64,000 nucleotides of DNA, taken from assembly GCA_913056395.1 (NCBI GenBank), contig CAJXMG010000013.1:1-64000 (forward strand), written 5' to 3'. Positions within the stretch are counted from its first letter, which is position 1, and the number at the start of each line of letters is the position of its first letter. The notes beneath the pieces were generated by a model, which worked only from the letters and a program-made list of their open reading frames with translations, did not search any database and was not told the DNA's origin. Made by a program: the position numbers and the translations under genes. Shown here in pieces: positions 8,172 to 17,209 of the stretch. This DNA comes from an uncultured bacterium (GTDB lineage Bacteria; Planctomycetota; UBA8108; UBA1146).

Positions 8172-8954
8172 CTACATCTCGGAGCGAATCGCCCACAGGT
8201 CGGGGAACAGGGGGGTGAAAAGGGTACGCTTGAGGAATTCGACTCCGTCGCTTCCTCCGGTACCAATTTTGGCTCCGATGGTTCTTTCTGCGAGTTTGAC
8301 GTGACGATAACGCCATTCCTGAATGCCTTCGTCGATGTCGGTCAGCAACTCAAGCATGACGGAGACGTCCGGTCGCTCCCGGTACATCTTCAACAGTTCA
8401 TTCTGCACACCTTCACTGGGGGCCGTTGCTTCGCGAACATCCCTATCGAGCACTTCCTTCGGGATTTCACAGCCCATCCGTGAAAGGAAGCCGTTCAACA
8501 CGTCCATCAAACTCGGTTTTTCCATCGCCTCGACGAGTTGGTCTCGCAAGGGTACTCCTTCAGCGGTCATGTCGAGAATCCGCTGGCGCTTGTGACCGAG
8601 ACGGAACTCCATGATACGAAACTGGACAGATTGGAATCCGCTGGCTGTATCGAGACGATCCCGGAAGGAAACGAAACTCAGGGGAGTCATCGTCTCCAGG
8701 ATATCAACCTGCTGAACCAGAGTTTTGAGAATCATACGCATCCGTTTGAGGGTTGCGACACATCCCCAAAGATCATCCGAGTTCAGGCAAGCCTCAGCTC
8801 TGTCCATCTCGTGGAGAAACTGCTTGAACCACAGCTCGTAAGTCTGGTGGATGATGATAAAGAGGGTTTCATCATGCTCAGGTGGATTGGACCGTGGGGT
8901 TTGAAGCTCAAGGATTTCCGGAATACCCAGATAATCGTGATAGGTCAGCGTCAC
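8172..8954 (-). CDS. kynA: Tryptophan 2,3-dioxygenase
   Basis: 260 residues. I place the start at a GTG (8952-8954) overlapping the TGA of kmo in a GTGA junction; the in-frame ATG further upstream lies deep in kmo. The protein begins VTLTYHDYLGIPEIL (initiator Met for the GTG). Hallmarks are the distal-His segment FIIIHQTYELWFKQ (His36), the substrate-pocket segment SFRDRL, and the C-terminal YRHVKLAERTIGAKIGTGG with the proximal heme His and the GTGG loop. It opens the indole ring of tryptophan to N-formylkynurenine using heme and O2. It is the committed step of the pathway encoded here. Confidence 0.94.
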   Translation of the reverse strand: MTLTYHDYLGIPEILELQTPRSNPPEHDETLFIIIHQTYELWFKQFLHEMDRAEACLNSDDLWGCVATLKRMRMILKTLVQQVDILETMTPLSFVSFRDRLDTASGFQSVQFRIMEFRLGHKRQRILDMTAEGVPLRDQLVEAMEKPSLMDVLNGFLSRMGCEIPKEVLDRDVREATAPSEGVQNELLKMYRERPDVSVMLELLTDIDEGIQEWRYRHVKLAERTIGAKIGTGGSDGVEFLKRTLFTPLFPDLWAIRSEM

Positions 8955-10273
8955 TTCAAGCTCCAGACTATCGCAACAGCGATGATCATTAACATCAACG
9001 GAAAGACGACTCGGATCGCTTGATCCTGTGATCGGGCAATTCGAATCGCCTCTGCATAGGGCGTGTTCGAAAAGCTGACCATCGAGTAAAGGGAACGGTA
9101 CCACCCGGGGAACAGCTTCTGAAGCAGGTTGGAAAACTTCTTGTAGAGCAAAAAGGTTGGTCGAGCGACGTGATCCTGCATTTCGTGGAAATTGGCCAGA
9201 GCCAGATCTGCGATGGCATTGCCGTTTTCAACGCGTAACTCCTGATAGGACTGCAGTGCCTCCTCAAGATCTTCAGGATGCGACTCCAGTTCTTCACAGA
9301 GGATTCTCACATCTTCAAATCCAGCATTCATTCCCTGACCGTAGAAGGGAACGATCGCATGGGCAGAATCTCCAACCAATACCGTTTTCCCAACAACCCA
9401 GGGTCGGCACCGGATCGTCACCAGTGAAGAGGGATTGGCGTCCAGATACTGCTTCTCCAGATCCGGGATGAGATCGGGAACATCCGGAAACCATTCGGCG
9501 AAATATCTTTTTACCTGGTCTGCATCCTTGAGATTCGAAAATGCACCATCGCCCTTGTTCGGCCAGAAGAGAGTTCCCGTGAAGGAACCGTCATCATTCG
9601 GCAAGGCAATCATCATGAAGTGACCTCGGGGCCAAATGTGCAGTGCATTTTTCTCTATGGGGAACTCTCCCCCTTCTGCAGCAGGCAGGAAGAGCTCCAT
9701 GTATCCATGTGTCAGATACTCCTGTGAGAAATCAAACAGGTCCCCAACCATCAGGTTTTGACGGACCGCAGAGTAGGCACCATCTGCCCCGATCAGCAGA
9801 TCACCACTGACCTCAACCGTTTCGCCATTCTCATCATTCTTGAAGGTCGCGACTCCCGCGCGGGCATCCACTTCTTCACAGCGGTGTTGAAAATGAAGTT
9901 CTACATTTTCTTCTGCGGCTGCTTTCTCAATCAGAAAACGATTCAGCCCTCCCCTGGAGATGCTGTAGATGTTTTCATTCGGATCGGAGGAATAAGCCTG
10001 AAAAGTGGTCGAGCGGTCCTTGCCATGCATGAGCCTGCCACGCATGGGCACTGCCATCTCGAGAACTTCTTCCTTCAGTCCTACCCTGTCGAGAGCTGTC
10101 AGACCACGGGTTGAGATCGCCAGATTGATGCTTCGACCATGAACAATTTCCGCATTGCGAATATCTCCGCGTCTCTCATAGAGAGAGACCCGGTGACCAT
10201 CTCTGGCCAACATCAACGCGGCCAACGCTCCAGTGAGTCCGCCTCCTGCGATGATGATCGATTTCTGGGACAT
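8951..10273 (-). CDS. kmo: Kynurenine 3-monooxygenase
   Basis: 440 residues from the ATG at 10271-10273, one base after the kynureninase stop; the longer frame overlaps kynureninase and lacks support. An N-terminal FAD Rossmann motif (IIAGGGLTGALAALML), the Tyr/Arg region ERRGDIRN, the second FAD motif with GADGAYSAVR, and the DSAHAIVPFYGQGMNAGFED loop identify the class A flavoprotein hydroxylase. The C-terminus ends in a hydrophobic helix (FPLMLMIIAVAIVW), matching the membrane-associating tail of eukaryotic KMO. It hydroxylates kynurenine to 3-hydroxykynurenine with NADPH and O2. Confidence 0.93.
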   Translation of the reverse strand: MSQKSIIIAGGGLTGALAALMLARDGHRVSLYERRGDIRNAEIVHGRSINLAISTRGLTALDRVGLKEEVLEMAVPMRGRLMHGKDRSTTFQAYSSDPNENIYSISRGGLNRFLIEKAAAEENVELHFQHRCEEVDARAGVATFKNDENGETVEVSGDLLIGADGAYSAVRQNLMVGDLFDFSQEYLTHGYMELFLPAAEGGEFPIEKNALHIWPRGHFMMIALPNDDGSFTGTLFWPNKGDGAFSNLKDADQVKRYFAEWFPDVPDLIPDLEKQYLDANPSSLVTIRCRPWVVGKTVLVGDSAHAIVPFYGQGMNAGFEDVRILCEELESHPEDLEEALQSYQELRVENGNAIADLALANFHEMQDHVARPTFLLYKKFSNLLQKLFPGWYRSLYSMVSFSNTPYAEAIRIARSQDQAIRVVFPLMLMIIAVAIVWSLK

Positions 10274-10274
10274 T

Positions 10275-11546
10275 TCAGACACCCGCCCCCACCCGCTCGC
10301 CCAGAATTTGCGCGAAGCGGGCAATCTCTTCGTAGGTGTTGTAAAGCGGAGTGGGTGCGATACGGATCACATCCGGGGGCCTGAAATCTGTCACGATCCC
10401 GGCCTTCTGAAGTGACTCCCGCAACCCGGGAGCATCTCCGTGAACACGAATCGATATTTGAGCCCCCCTAAATCGGGGATCATTGGGGGTGATGATCGAG
10501 TAATGCTCTCCCCCCAGATCACCAATGCACTCCTCAAGAAATGCTGTCATCCTGGTCGAACGATCCCGCAAAGCCTCCATGCCAACTTCATCAAAGATGG
10601 CCAGAGATGCATGCAGAGGCGTCATCGAAAAGATGGGCGGGTTGGAGACTTGCCAACCCTCTGCCCCCGGGTGAGGAACAAAATCAGTTTTCTCGTCCAT
10701 TTGAAAACGGGTCGCCGGGTCGTTACCCCACCACCCCGCGAGGCGAACAAGATCCGTATTGTGGGCATGTTTTTCGTGCACGAATGCTCCAGCAATCGCA
10801 CCCGGACCACAGTTTACGTATTTGTAACTGCACCATGCCGCAAAATCGACTCCGTCATCATGCAACTGCAGATGCAAGTTCCCTGCGGCATGAGCCAGGT
10901 CTACCCCAAATGGAATGTCATGTTTCTGACACACTTTTGCGATGGCGGCCAAATCGTATGCCTGTCCGGTAAAGAAATTGACTCCTGCCAACATCACCAG
11001 ACCCAACTCATCCGCATTATCTTCAATCCCCTGAATGATCTCGGAGTCATCGAGGCAGCTTTCACCTTCTCGGGGATGCAATACCAGCATGTCTCGTTCA
11101 ATATCTCCACCATGCCACCGAATCTGCGACTGCAGAGCGTAGATGTCTGAAGGAAAAGTCGGAGCGTCTGAAAGAATGCGGGTTCGCTTTCCTTCCGGCC
11201 TGTAGAAGGAAGCCATCAGAAAATGAAGATTGGCAGTCAGGGTGTTCATAAACACCACTTCACCCGGCTTCGCCCCAACCAGTCGGGCTCCTGTTTCCCG
11301 GAATGACTCGTGGTATGGGTACCATGGGCGACGCGCATGGTGATGCCCATCCACAGCCAAATCACGCCAGTCTTCCAGCTCGGCCTGCAGGTCTCCCTCT
11401 ACAGCTTTTGGCATCAACCCCAGTGAGTTGCCACAGAAGTAGACGATCTCTTCTCCATCACTCCCGGTCGGGATGTGAAACAGGTGCCGGCGGCTGGAAA
11501 CCGGTTCGGCAGCCTCCAGACTTTGTGCCTTTTCAAGAAAGTTCAT
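10275..11546 (-). CDS. kynU: Kynureninase
   Basis: 423 residues, typical length. A PLP-dependent fold type I enzyme; the Schiff-base Lys is in WCSYKYVNCGPG and the phosphate and substrate-binding parts include FCGNSLGLMPKA near the N-terminus and AHAAGNLHLQLHD. It cleaves 3-hydroxykynurenine (or kynurenine) to 3-hydroxyanthranilate and alanine. Its ATG overlaps the ACMSD stop in an ATGA junction, and its stop is one base from the kmo start. Confidence 0.94.
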   Translation of the reverse strand: MNFLEKAQSLEAAEPVSSRRHLFHIPTGSDGEEIVYFCGNSLGLMPKAVEGDLQAELEDWRDLAVDGHHHARRPWYPYHESFRETGARLVGAKPGEVVFMNTLTANLHFLMASFYRPEGKRTRILSDAPTFPSDIYALQSQIRWHGGDIERDMLVLHPREGESCLDDSEIIQGIEDNADELGLVMLAGVNFFTGQAYDLAAIAKVCQKHDIPFGVDLAHAAGNLHLQLHDDGVDFAAWCSYKYVNCGPGAIAGAFVHEKHAHNTDLVRLAGWWGNDPATRFQMDEKTDFVPHPGAEGWQVSNPPIFSMTPLHASLAIFDEVGMEALRDRSTRMTAFLEECIGDLGGEHYSIITPNDPRFRGAQISIRVHGDAPGLRESLQKAGIVTDFRPPDVIRIAPTPLYNTYEEIARFAQILGERVGAGV

Positions 11547-12583
11547 CGTCCTCCACCCCCGGCCACACCAGAAAAGGAATCCTCCCCAAGTCCGAGGAAT
11601 TCCAGGGCTGTCCCGCCCAACATCCTGCTGCGCTCATGCTCCGTCAGTCTTTCCATCGCCTCGATCATTGCGCCCGGATGATCTTCTCCGAGCGGGAATG
11701 GATAATCACTGCCAAGAGCCAGCTTCTCCACACCAAACATGGCCATGACCTGATGCAACATCTCAGGATCATGGACGAGGGTGTCGAGATAAAATTTGCC
11801 AATGTAGTCACTGGGAGCGCCGCACCCATTGACGGCACAGAGATCGGGCCTCGCCTTGTAACCTTTATCGATTCTGGCGAGTGTCCCCGGGAATGAACCG
11901 CCCCCATGGGCGAAGCAGATTTTCAGATCCGGCAGACGATCGAAAACGCCCCCAAAGATCATCGAACAGATGGCCAGGCTTGTCTCGGCCGGCATTCCCA
12001 CCAACCAGGGGAGGAAGTAGGAACCCAATCGATCAGCCCCGAGCATGTCCCAAGGATGAACGAAGATGGATACTCCCCTGCGAGCGGCATGCTCCAGAAC
12101 GGGGAACAGTTCCGGGGCGTCAAGATTCCACTTCCCACAGTGGGTTCCGATCTGCAACCCGGGGAAGTTCAATTCATCGACACAACGATCCATTTCAAGA
12201 CAGGCCAGCTCAGGATCCTGAAGCGGAACCGTTCCAAGACCCACAAATCTCTTGGGATGATCCTTGACCACTTCTGCAATGTGATCATTCAGCAACTTTG
12301 AGAGATCGTGGGCATCCGCGGCCTTTGCCCAGTAACTGAACATGATCGGAACTGTCGATAGAGCCTGTACATCGACTCCCTGCTGATCACAGTCCTGAAT
12401 TCTGCGCTCTGGACTCCAGCAACGGTCATCGATTTCTCGGAAGAACTTCCCATCTTTCCAGAGTCTGGCACAGCAGGGAGCATGATGCTCAATGGTGACA
12501 AATCCATCGTATCCATATTTTTGCGCAAGATCGGGCCACTGCTGCGGAAGAATATGGGTGTGCAAATCTATCTTGAGGGACAT
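11543..12583 (-). CDS. nbaD: 2-amino-3-carboxymuconate 6-semialdehyde decarboxylase (ACMSD)
   Basis: 346 residues of the amidohydrolase superfamily. The N-terminal metal motif DLHTHILP, an internal His in GLQIGTHCGKWNLD, the FAHGGGSFPGTLARI segment and the C-terminal GSDYPFPLGED with the metal-binding Asp are as in ACMSD. It decarboxylates the unstable product of 3-hydroxyanthranilate dioxygenase and so directs flux away from quinolinate/NAD towards 2-aminomuconate. Other decarboxylating amidohydrolases share these motifs, but the neighbouring enzymes settle the assignment. It is coupled to kynU by a 4-base overlap. Confidence 0.92.
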   Translation of the reverse strand: MSLKIDLHTHILPQQWPDLAQKYGYDGFVTIEHHAPCCARLWKDGKFFREIDDRCWSPERRIQDCDQQGVDVQALSTVPIMFSYWAKAADAHDLSKLLNDHIAEVVKDHPKRFVGLGTVPLQDPELACLEMDRCVDELNFPGLQIGTHCGKWNLDAPELFPVLEHAARRGVSIFVHPWDMLGADRLGSYFLPWLVGMPAETSLAICSMIFGGVFDRLPDLKICFAHGGGSFPGTLARIDKGYKARPDLCAVNGCGAPSDYIGKFYLDTLVHDPEMLHQVMAMFGVEKLALGSDYPFPLGEDHPGAMIEAMERLTEHERSRMLGGTALEFLGLGEDSFSGVAGGGGR

Positions 12584-12653
12584 GCAGATCTCCTGGGTTT
12601 CTTCACGCCTGCTGAATCAATGTTTCGATCCGTCAATGAACTTCAGTTTCTGA

Positions 12654-13169
12654 TCAGCTGACTGGCTGGACCACTGCACCGCACTCGGAACAGGTACGCT
12701 GATCTTCATTGTCCCAGAAGTTGCCCAGCAATGGTTTCAGTTGTCCAACGATATCGGTCAGCACAAACTGGGCATGAAGGACCTTGTGTTCGCATTCATC
12801 ACAGTAGACCACGAACTGGTCTTCGACACCGTCCGGGCGTTTGCGCTCGACCACCATGCCGACGGTACCCTCTCCCCTCTGGGGTGAATGGGGAATACCG
12901 GGAGGCAGAAGAAAAACATCCCCTTCACGGATCTCGATGTCGCGGACTTCGCCGTCCTCCTTGATCCGGAGAACCATGTCCCCCTCCAACTGGTGGAAGA
13001 ACTCTTCGGTTTCGTTGATGTGATAATCTTTACGAAGATTGGGTCCACCCACGATCATGACGATGAAATCGGTATTCTTCCAAACGACCTGATTTCCAAC
13101 AGGAGGCTTGAGCAGATGACGATGCTCGTCGATCCATTCCTTGAGGGAGAATGCTGACAACTTGGACAT
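12654..13169 (-). CDS. nbaC: 3-hydroxyanthranilate 3,4-dioxygenase
   Basis: 171 residues from the ATG at 13167-13169, preceded by AAAGGCG; the outer start two codons upstream would be TTG. A single cupin with ETEEFFHQLEGDMVLRIK giving the iron ligands, followed by PPGIPHSPQRGEGTVG. The C-terminus carries two CxxC pairs (CDEC and CSEC), the rubredoxin-like second iron site of the bacterial enzyme. It opens the ring of 3-hydroxyanthranilate to 2-amino-3-carboxymuconate semialdehyde. It is the first gene of the minus arm, with its promoter expected in the 180-base gap shared with the divergent gene at 13352. Confidence 0.95.
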   Translation of the reverse strand: MSKLSAFSLKEWIDEHRHLLKPPVGNQVVWKNTDFIVMIVGGPNLRKDYHINETEEFFHQLEGDMVLRIKEDGEVRDIEIREGDVFLLPPGIPHSPQRGEGTVGMVVERKRPDGVEDQFVVYCDECEHKVLHAQFVLTDIVGQLKPLLGNFWDNEDQRTCSECGAVVQPVS

Positions 13170-13351
13170 GATCAACGCCTTTCAGACTGGCGGTTCAGGC
13201 GGTCGACAAAGGCTCGCTTGAACACTGCACAGATATCGTTATACAGTAATCCTTTGCCCCAACTTCGGCAACTTGGCCGAGGGGCCTAATCGACGGATTT
13301 CCCGGCCATGAATGGCAGGAAACTCGCATTGATCGATGGGAATAGAGACTC

Positions 13352-14077
13352 ATGAGCGCTGAGGGTTACCGGTTCCAACCGGGAGATTTTGAGCGATTTG
13401 CCCCGGGGGTTCAGGGAAACGCAGAATATAATGATGCACGCCTGGAGGTCCGTCGCAAACTCGATGAGATCGGCAAGGCCGGAGCAGAAGCCCTCTCAGA
13501 TGGCGTTCGCGATTTCACTTCCCGGGCAAGCCTCCACCACCCCCACAAAATCAACTCTTTCAAGGTCGATCGTCAATGGGTCTACCTCTCCCGCAGCGAA
13601 GGGGAACGCAAGGCACTCGAGGCTCGCCTCGGTCAGGAAATTGGCGAAGACCTGGGCAGTGATTACTTCCACGCCATTCTCGTTTTGGAAATCCGCCATC
13701 AGGGCCTGATGATTGGACTCAAAATTCATCCTAAAGCGTGGTGGGACGGTGAAAATCTGCGGCGCCAAATGGGTAAACAGAGTTGCCGGGAAGCACTCGG
13801 TTCCGCCATGAAAAATCTGGATGGATACGACCTGCGAATCCATGACAACAAAACCTCCCGGCCCTGCCCCACGGTGGATGACATCGAATGGAAATCGGTG
13901 CGAAAACACTTCACGCCGGGCGAGCACTGGATTCATATTGAAAAGCAGATCGAGAAAGACTCCCTCTTTGTCACCTCGGGGGGATTCCGTCAGCGGGTCG
14001 TCGACGAGTGGGAGCGGCTGCTTCCCGCCTATCGACTCTTTGGCTGGCACCCTTCCAACGACCAGCTCTTCACCTGA
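13352..14077 (+). CDS. Conserved-looking protein of unknown function
   Basis: 241 residues, soluble, no signal peptide. I recognise no family. It is rich in charged residues and Trp/Tyr, with segments such as FKVDRQWVYLSR, HAILVLEIRHQGLMIGLKIHPKAWWDG and EHWIHIEKQIEKD that look like alternating beta strands of a compact alpha/beta fold. The N-terminal half (LEVRRKLDEIGKAGAEALSD) is helical. It is transcribed away from the kynurenine minus arm and 63 bases ahead of the cytochrome-type protein, to which it has no evident link. Codon usage looks like its neighbours. It is very likely a real gene from length and base periodicity, without a function call. Confidence 0.65.
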   Translation: MSAEGYRFQPGDFERFAPGVQGNAEYNDARLEVRRKLDEIGKAGAEALSDGVRDFTSRASLHHPHKINSFKVDRQWVYLSRSEGERKALEARLGQEIGEDLGSDYFHAILVLEIRHQGLMIGLKIHPKAWWDGENLRRQMGKQSCREALGSAMKNLDGYDLRIHDNKTSRPCPTVDDIEWKSVRKHFTPGEHWIHIEKQIEKDSLFVTSGGFRQRVVDEWERLLPAYRLFGWHPSNDQLFT

Positions 14078-14140
14078 ACTCCAAAGCCTTCCCCGTTTAT
14101 CCGTGGCATTTTTGCGGGATAATGTGGGCGGGAGGTCCGA

Positions 14141-17100
14141 ATGCACCGTCGACCGGTCACATGGCTTTTGATTCTGCTGTCCTGTATCTCGCAGGTCAGT
14201 GCCGGTGATCCTGTTTCGAATGCACCCGACTTCGCCTCTGAAGTCCGTCCGATTCTCTCCCGTCATTGCCTCCCCTGTCACGGCCCGGATCAACAGACAC
14301 GTCGTGGCAGCCTGCGACTCGATCTTCAAGGAGAGGCCCTTGAGGTCATCACACCCGGAAACTCAAAAGAGAGTCTCCTCGGACAGCGAATCACAACCGA
14401 CGATCCGGATGACCAAATGCCGCCCCCCGAATTTCATGAGTCACTGGATGAGCGGGAGAAGAGCATCCTCCTCGCTTGGATCGATGCGGGCGCACCATGG
14501 AAGGAACACTGGAGCTTCACGGCTCCGACCAGGATCCCCCCTCCTCTTGAACGTTTGAATCCCATCGATGCTTTCATCGATGCCGCTATCAAAGAGCAAG
14601 GGCTCTCCGCTTCAGCCATGGCAGATCCGGAGATCCTCGCTCGCAGGGCGGCCCTCGATCTGACCGGCCTGCCCCCGGATCTGAAGGATCTCGATCGGTT
14701 TCTTGAAGATCACGCTGAAGATTCGCAGGGGGCCTGGGTTCGCTGGATCGACCACCTGCTTTCATTGCCCACCTTTGGGGAGCGGTGGGCGAGCCCATGG
14801 CTCGACCTGGCACGCTACGCCGATACCAAGGGATACGAACAGGATGGACACCGTCACATCTGGCCCTGGCGTGACTGGGTGATCCGGGCCCTCAACGAGG
14901 ACATGCCCTTCGACCGCTTCACCCTCGAACAGATCGCCGGTGATCTACTCAGCGATGCCGACACCGGGACTCGCATCGCCACGGCGTTTCACCGCAATAC
15001 CCTGACCAACGATGAAGGCGGAACCCAGGATGAGGAGTTCCGGGTTGCAGCGGTGGTGGATCGGGTGAACACGACGATGCAGGTGTGGATGGGCCTGACC
15101 GCCTCCTGTGCCCAATGTCACGATCACAAATACGATCCCCTGTCACAGGTCGAGTACTATCAGCTCTACGATATTTTCAACCAGACCGAAGACGCAGATC
15201 GCAACGATGAGTATCCGACCCTGCCCTACCTTTCCGTCCCGGATCAGCAAGAACTGGACTCCGCCAAAACCGTGCTTCAGGAGTTGGAAGAGCAGTACCG
15301 CCATCAACCTCTGCCTGAAGTGGATCGCACCGTCCTGCCCCTGACTGCACTGTGGCGTGATCTGGTCTGGTCCGGATACACCCTGCCGCTGGCGACTGAA
15401 ACCATCGATGACCGTGTCACTCCCTGGGTATGGACGGCTCTGGACGAAGTCGCCCCTCCGGGGATCTCCCATGTGATCCACCAGACCGCTCCCGATCAGC
15501 AGACACGTCAGGTGTATTTCGATCGCAGCCTGCACCCTGTGACGCTTGCTGAAGGAGATGTCTTTGCGATCCATGTCAGGATTCGCAAGGCTCCGAATAC
15601 CCTGATGCTGCAGGTTCACGCCGCCGATGCCTCCGCCTGGGAACATCGGGCCTATTGGGGCGATGATCGAATCCCATGGGGGCAACCGGGAACCAGTTCG
15701 CGCTGGCCGATGACTTCCGAAGTGGACCCTCTGCAGAATCCAGAATGGCAAGTTCTGCAAATCCCTGCCTCCACGGTGGGAATGGTGCCCGGGTCGCGAC
15801 TCAACGGTCTCGCACTGACCCAGGTCGGTGGCGAGATCGAATGGGGTGGAGTTCGCCTGATGCGAAAAAATCCACCGTCAGCCCATCCGGAAATTCTCTT
15901 TCCCGACTTCCTCGCAGCGGCCACCGAGTTTGATCAGGATCTCCTTCCTGCAGAGATCCGCACTTCCATCGAACCCGCCCGTGACGGTAACGCCGAAGCA
16001 AGAGACCGAGTGCATGAGTGGTGGAAGCGTGAAATCTCGAGCTTCGGCAGGCGTGCCCTCTTCCCGGCGCGAATCACCATTGCCCACCAGCGTGAAGAGA
16101 TCACCCGAATTGAGCGACGGGCCCTGCCATTGCCCATCCTCCAACCCCTCGCCACCGGGAAGGAACGGGCGACCCATATACTGCAGCGTGGTTCCTACCT
16201 GCAACCGGGGCAGGTGGTCTCCGCAGCGGCCCCGGCATTTTTACCACCCTTCGCCGTTTCAGAAGAACCGAGTCGCCTGCGCTTTGCCCGCTGGCTGATC
16301 GATCCGAGTAATCCGCTGACAGCCCGGGTTCAGGTGAACCGGATTTGGGAACAGATCTTTGGCCTTGGACTGGTACCCACCGTCGAAGATCTGGGAACAC
16401 AGGGAGATCTGCCCAGTCATGGCGACCTCCTCGATTATCTGGCAGTCACCTGGCAAACGGATGATGGCTGGAGCATGAAAAAACTGTTGCGGAGAATTCT
16501 CACCAGCGAAACCTACCGACGCAGTAGCCGTGTCGACGAAACCCAACAGATGCTGGATCCACAAAACCGCTGGCTCGCCCGTTCTTCACGAGTGCGTCTG
16601 CCCGCAGAAACCATCCGTGATCAGGCATTGGCCATCGGTGGCCTGCTTTCACCCAAGATGCACGGCCCTCCGGTTTACCCCCCACAACCGGACGGAGTCT
16701 GGCAGGTCGTCTACAACGGCTCCCAGTGGCCCACCAGCAGTGGTGAGGATCGGGTGCGTCGCAGTATCTACACCTACTGGAGACGCACGGCTCCATACCC
16801 GGCGATGCTGATCTTTGATTCACCGGATCGACAGGTGTGTCATTCCCGGAGGATTCGAACCAACACGCCACTTCAGGCACTGGTCACACTCAACGACCCG
16901 GTGTATCTGGAAGCAGCAGGAGGCCTCGCTCACCGTAGCCTGATTCAACATGCTGACAGCAAGGAAGCCCTGCGACTCGCTTTCCGTCTTGCGACCTGTC
17001 GCTTCCCTGATGCCGAGGAGTTTGCAACGCTCCAACAGTATTTGAAGGAGGAACGAAGCCGTTTCCTCGAAAACCCGGAACAGGCGACCCTGCTCCTCGA

Positions 17101-17209
17101 ATCGGTTCGCTGGCCCCAGGCTTCACCAACCGACATCGCAGACAAGGCTGCGATGGTGATGGTGGCGAATGTGATTCTCAATCTCGATGAAGTTTTGGTG
17201 AGAAGATGA
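14141..17209 (+). CDS. Planctomycete-type cytochrome c / DUF1549 / DUF1553 protein
   Basis: 1022 residues from an ATG just after GGAGG. A signal peptide (LLILLSCISQVSAG) is followed by the PSCyt1 heme motif RHCLPCHGPD near residue 45, the PSCyt2/DUF1549 domain (about 130-335, IDAFIDAAIKEQGLSA and the later CAQCHDHKYDPLSQ with a second CxxCH), an insert with beta-sandwich character (about 400-600), and the PSD1/DUF1553 domain (about 700-960, RFARWLIDPSNPLTARV and NRIWEQIFG). These proteins are exported and abundant in Planctomycetota and Verrucomicrobiota. Their reaction is not established; a redox or polysaccharide-related role is often proposed. It overlaps the next gene by 4 bases, the standard pairing with DUF1501. 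Confidence 0.92.
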   Translation: MHRRPVTWLLILLSCISQVSAGDPVSNAPDFASEVRPILSRHCLPCHGPDQQTRRGSLRLDLQGEALEVITPGNSKESLLGQRITTDDPDDQMPPPEFHESLDEREKSILLAWIDAGAPWKEHWSFTAPTRIPPPLERLNPIDAFIDAAIKEQGLSASAMADPEILARRAALDLTGLPPDLKDLDRFLEDHAEDSQGAWVRWIDHLLSLPTFGERWASPWLDLARYADTKGYEQDGHRHIWPWRDWVIRALNEDMPFDRFTLEQIAGDLLSDADTGTRIATAFHRNTLTNDEGGTQDEEFRVAAVVDRVNTTMQVWMGLTASCAQCHDHKYDPLSQVEYYQLYDIFNQTEDADRNDEYPTLPYLSVPDQQELDSAKTVLQELEEQYRHQPLPEVDRTVLPLTALWRDLVWSGYTLPLATETIDDRVTPWVWTALDEVAPPGISHVIHQTAPDQQTRQVYFDRSLHPVTLAEGDVFAIHVRIRKAPNTLMLQVHAADASAWEHRAYWGDDRIPWGQPGTSSRWPMTSEVDPLQNPEWQVLQIPASTVGMVPGSRLNGLALTQVGGEIEWGGVRLMRKNPPSAHPEILFPDFLAAATEFDQDLLPAEIRTSIEPARDGNAEARDRVHEWWKREISSFGRRALFPARITIAHQREEITRIERRALPLPILQPLATGKERATHILQRGSYLQPGQVVSAAAPAFLPPFAVSEEPSRLRFARWLIDPSNPLTARVQVNRIWEQIFGLGLVPTVEDLGTQGDLPSHGDLLDYLAVTWQTDDGWSMKKLLRRILTSETYRRSSRVDETQQMLDPQNRWLARSSRVRLPAETIRDQALAIGGLLSPKMHGPPVYPPQPDGVWQVVYNGSQWPTSSGEDRVRRSIYTYWRRTAPYPAMLIFDSPDRQVCHSRRIRTNTPLQALVTLNDPVYLEAAGGLAHRSLIQHADSKEALRLAFRLATCRFPDAEEFATLQQYLKEERSRFLENPEQATLLLESVRWPQASPTDIADKAAMVMVANVILNLDEVLVRR

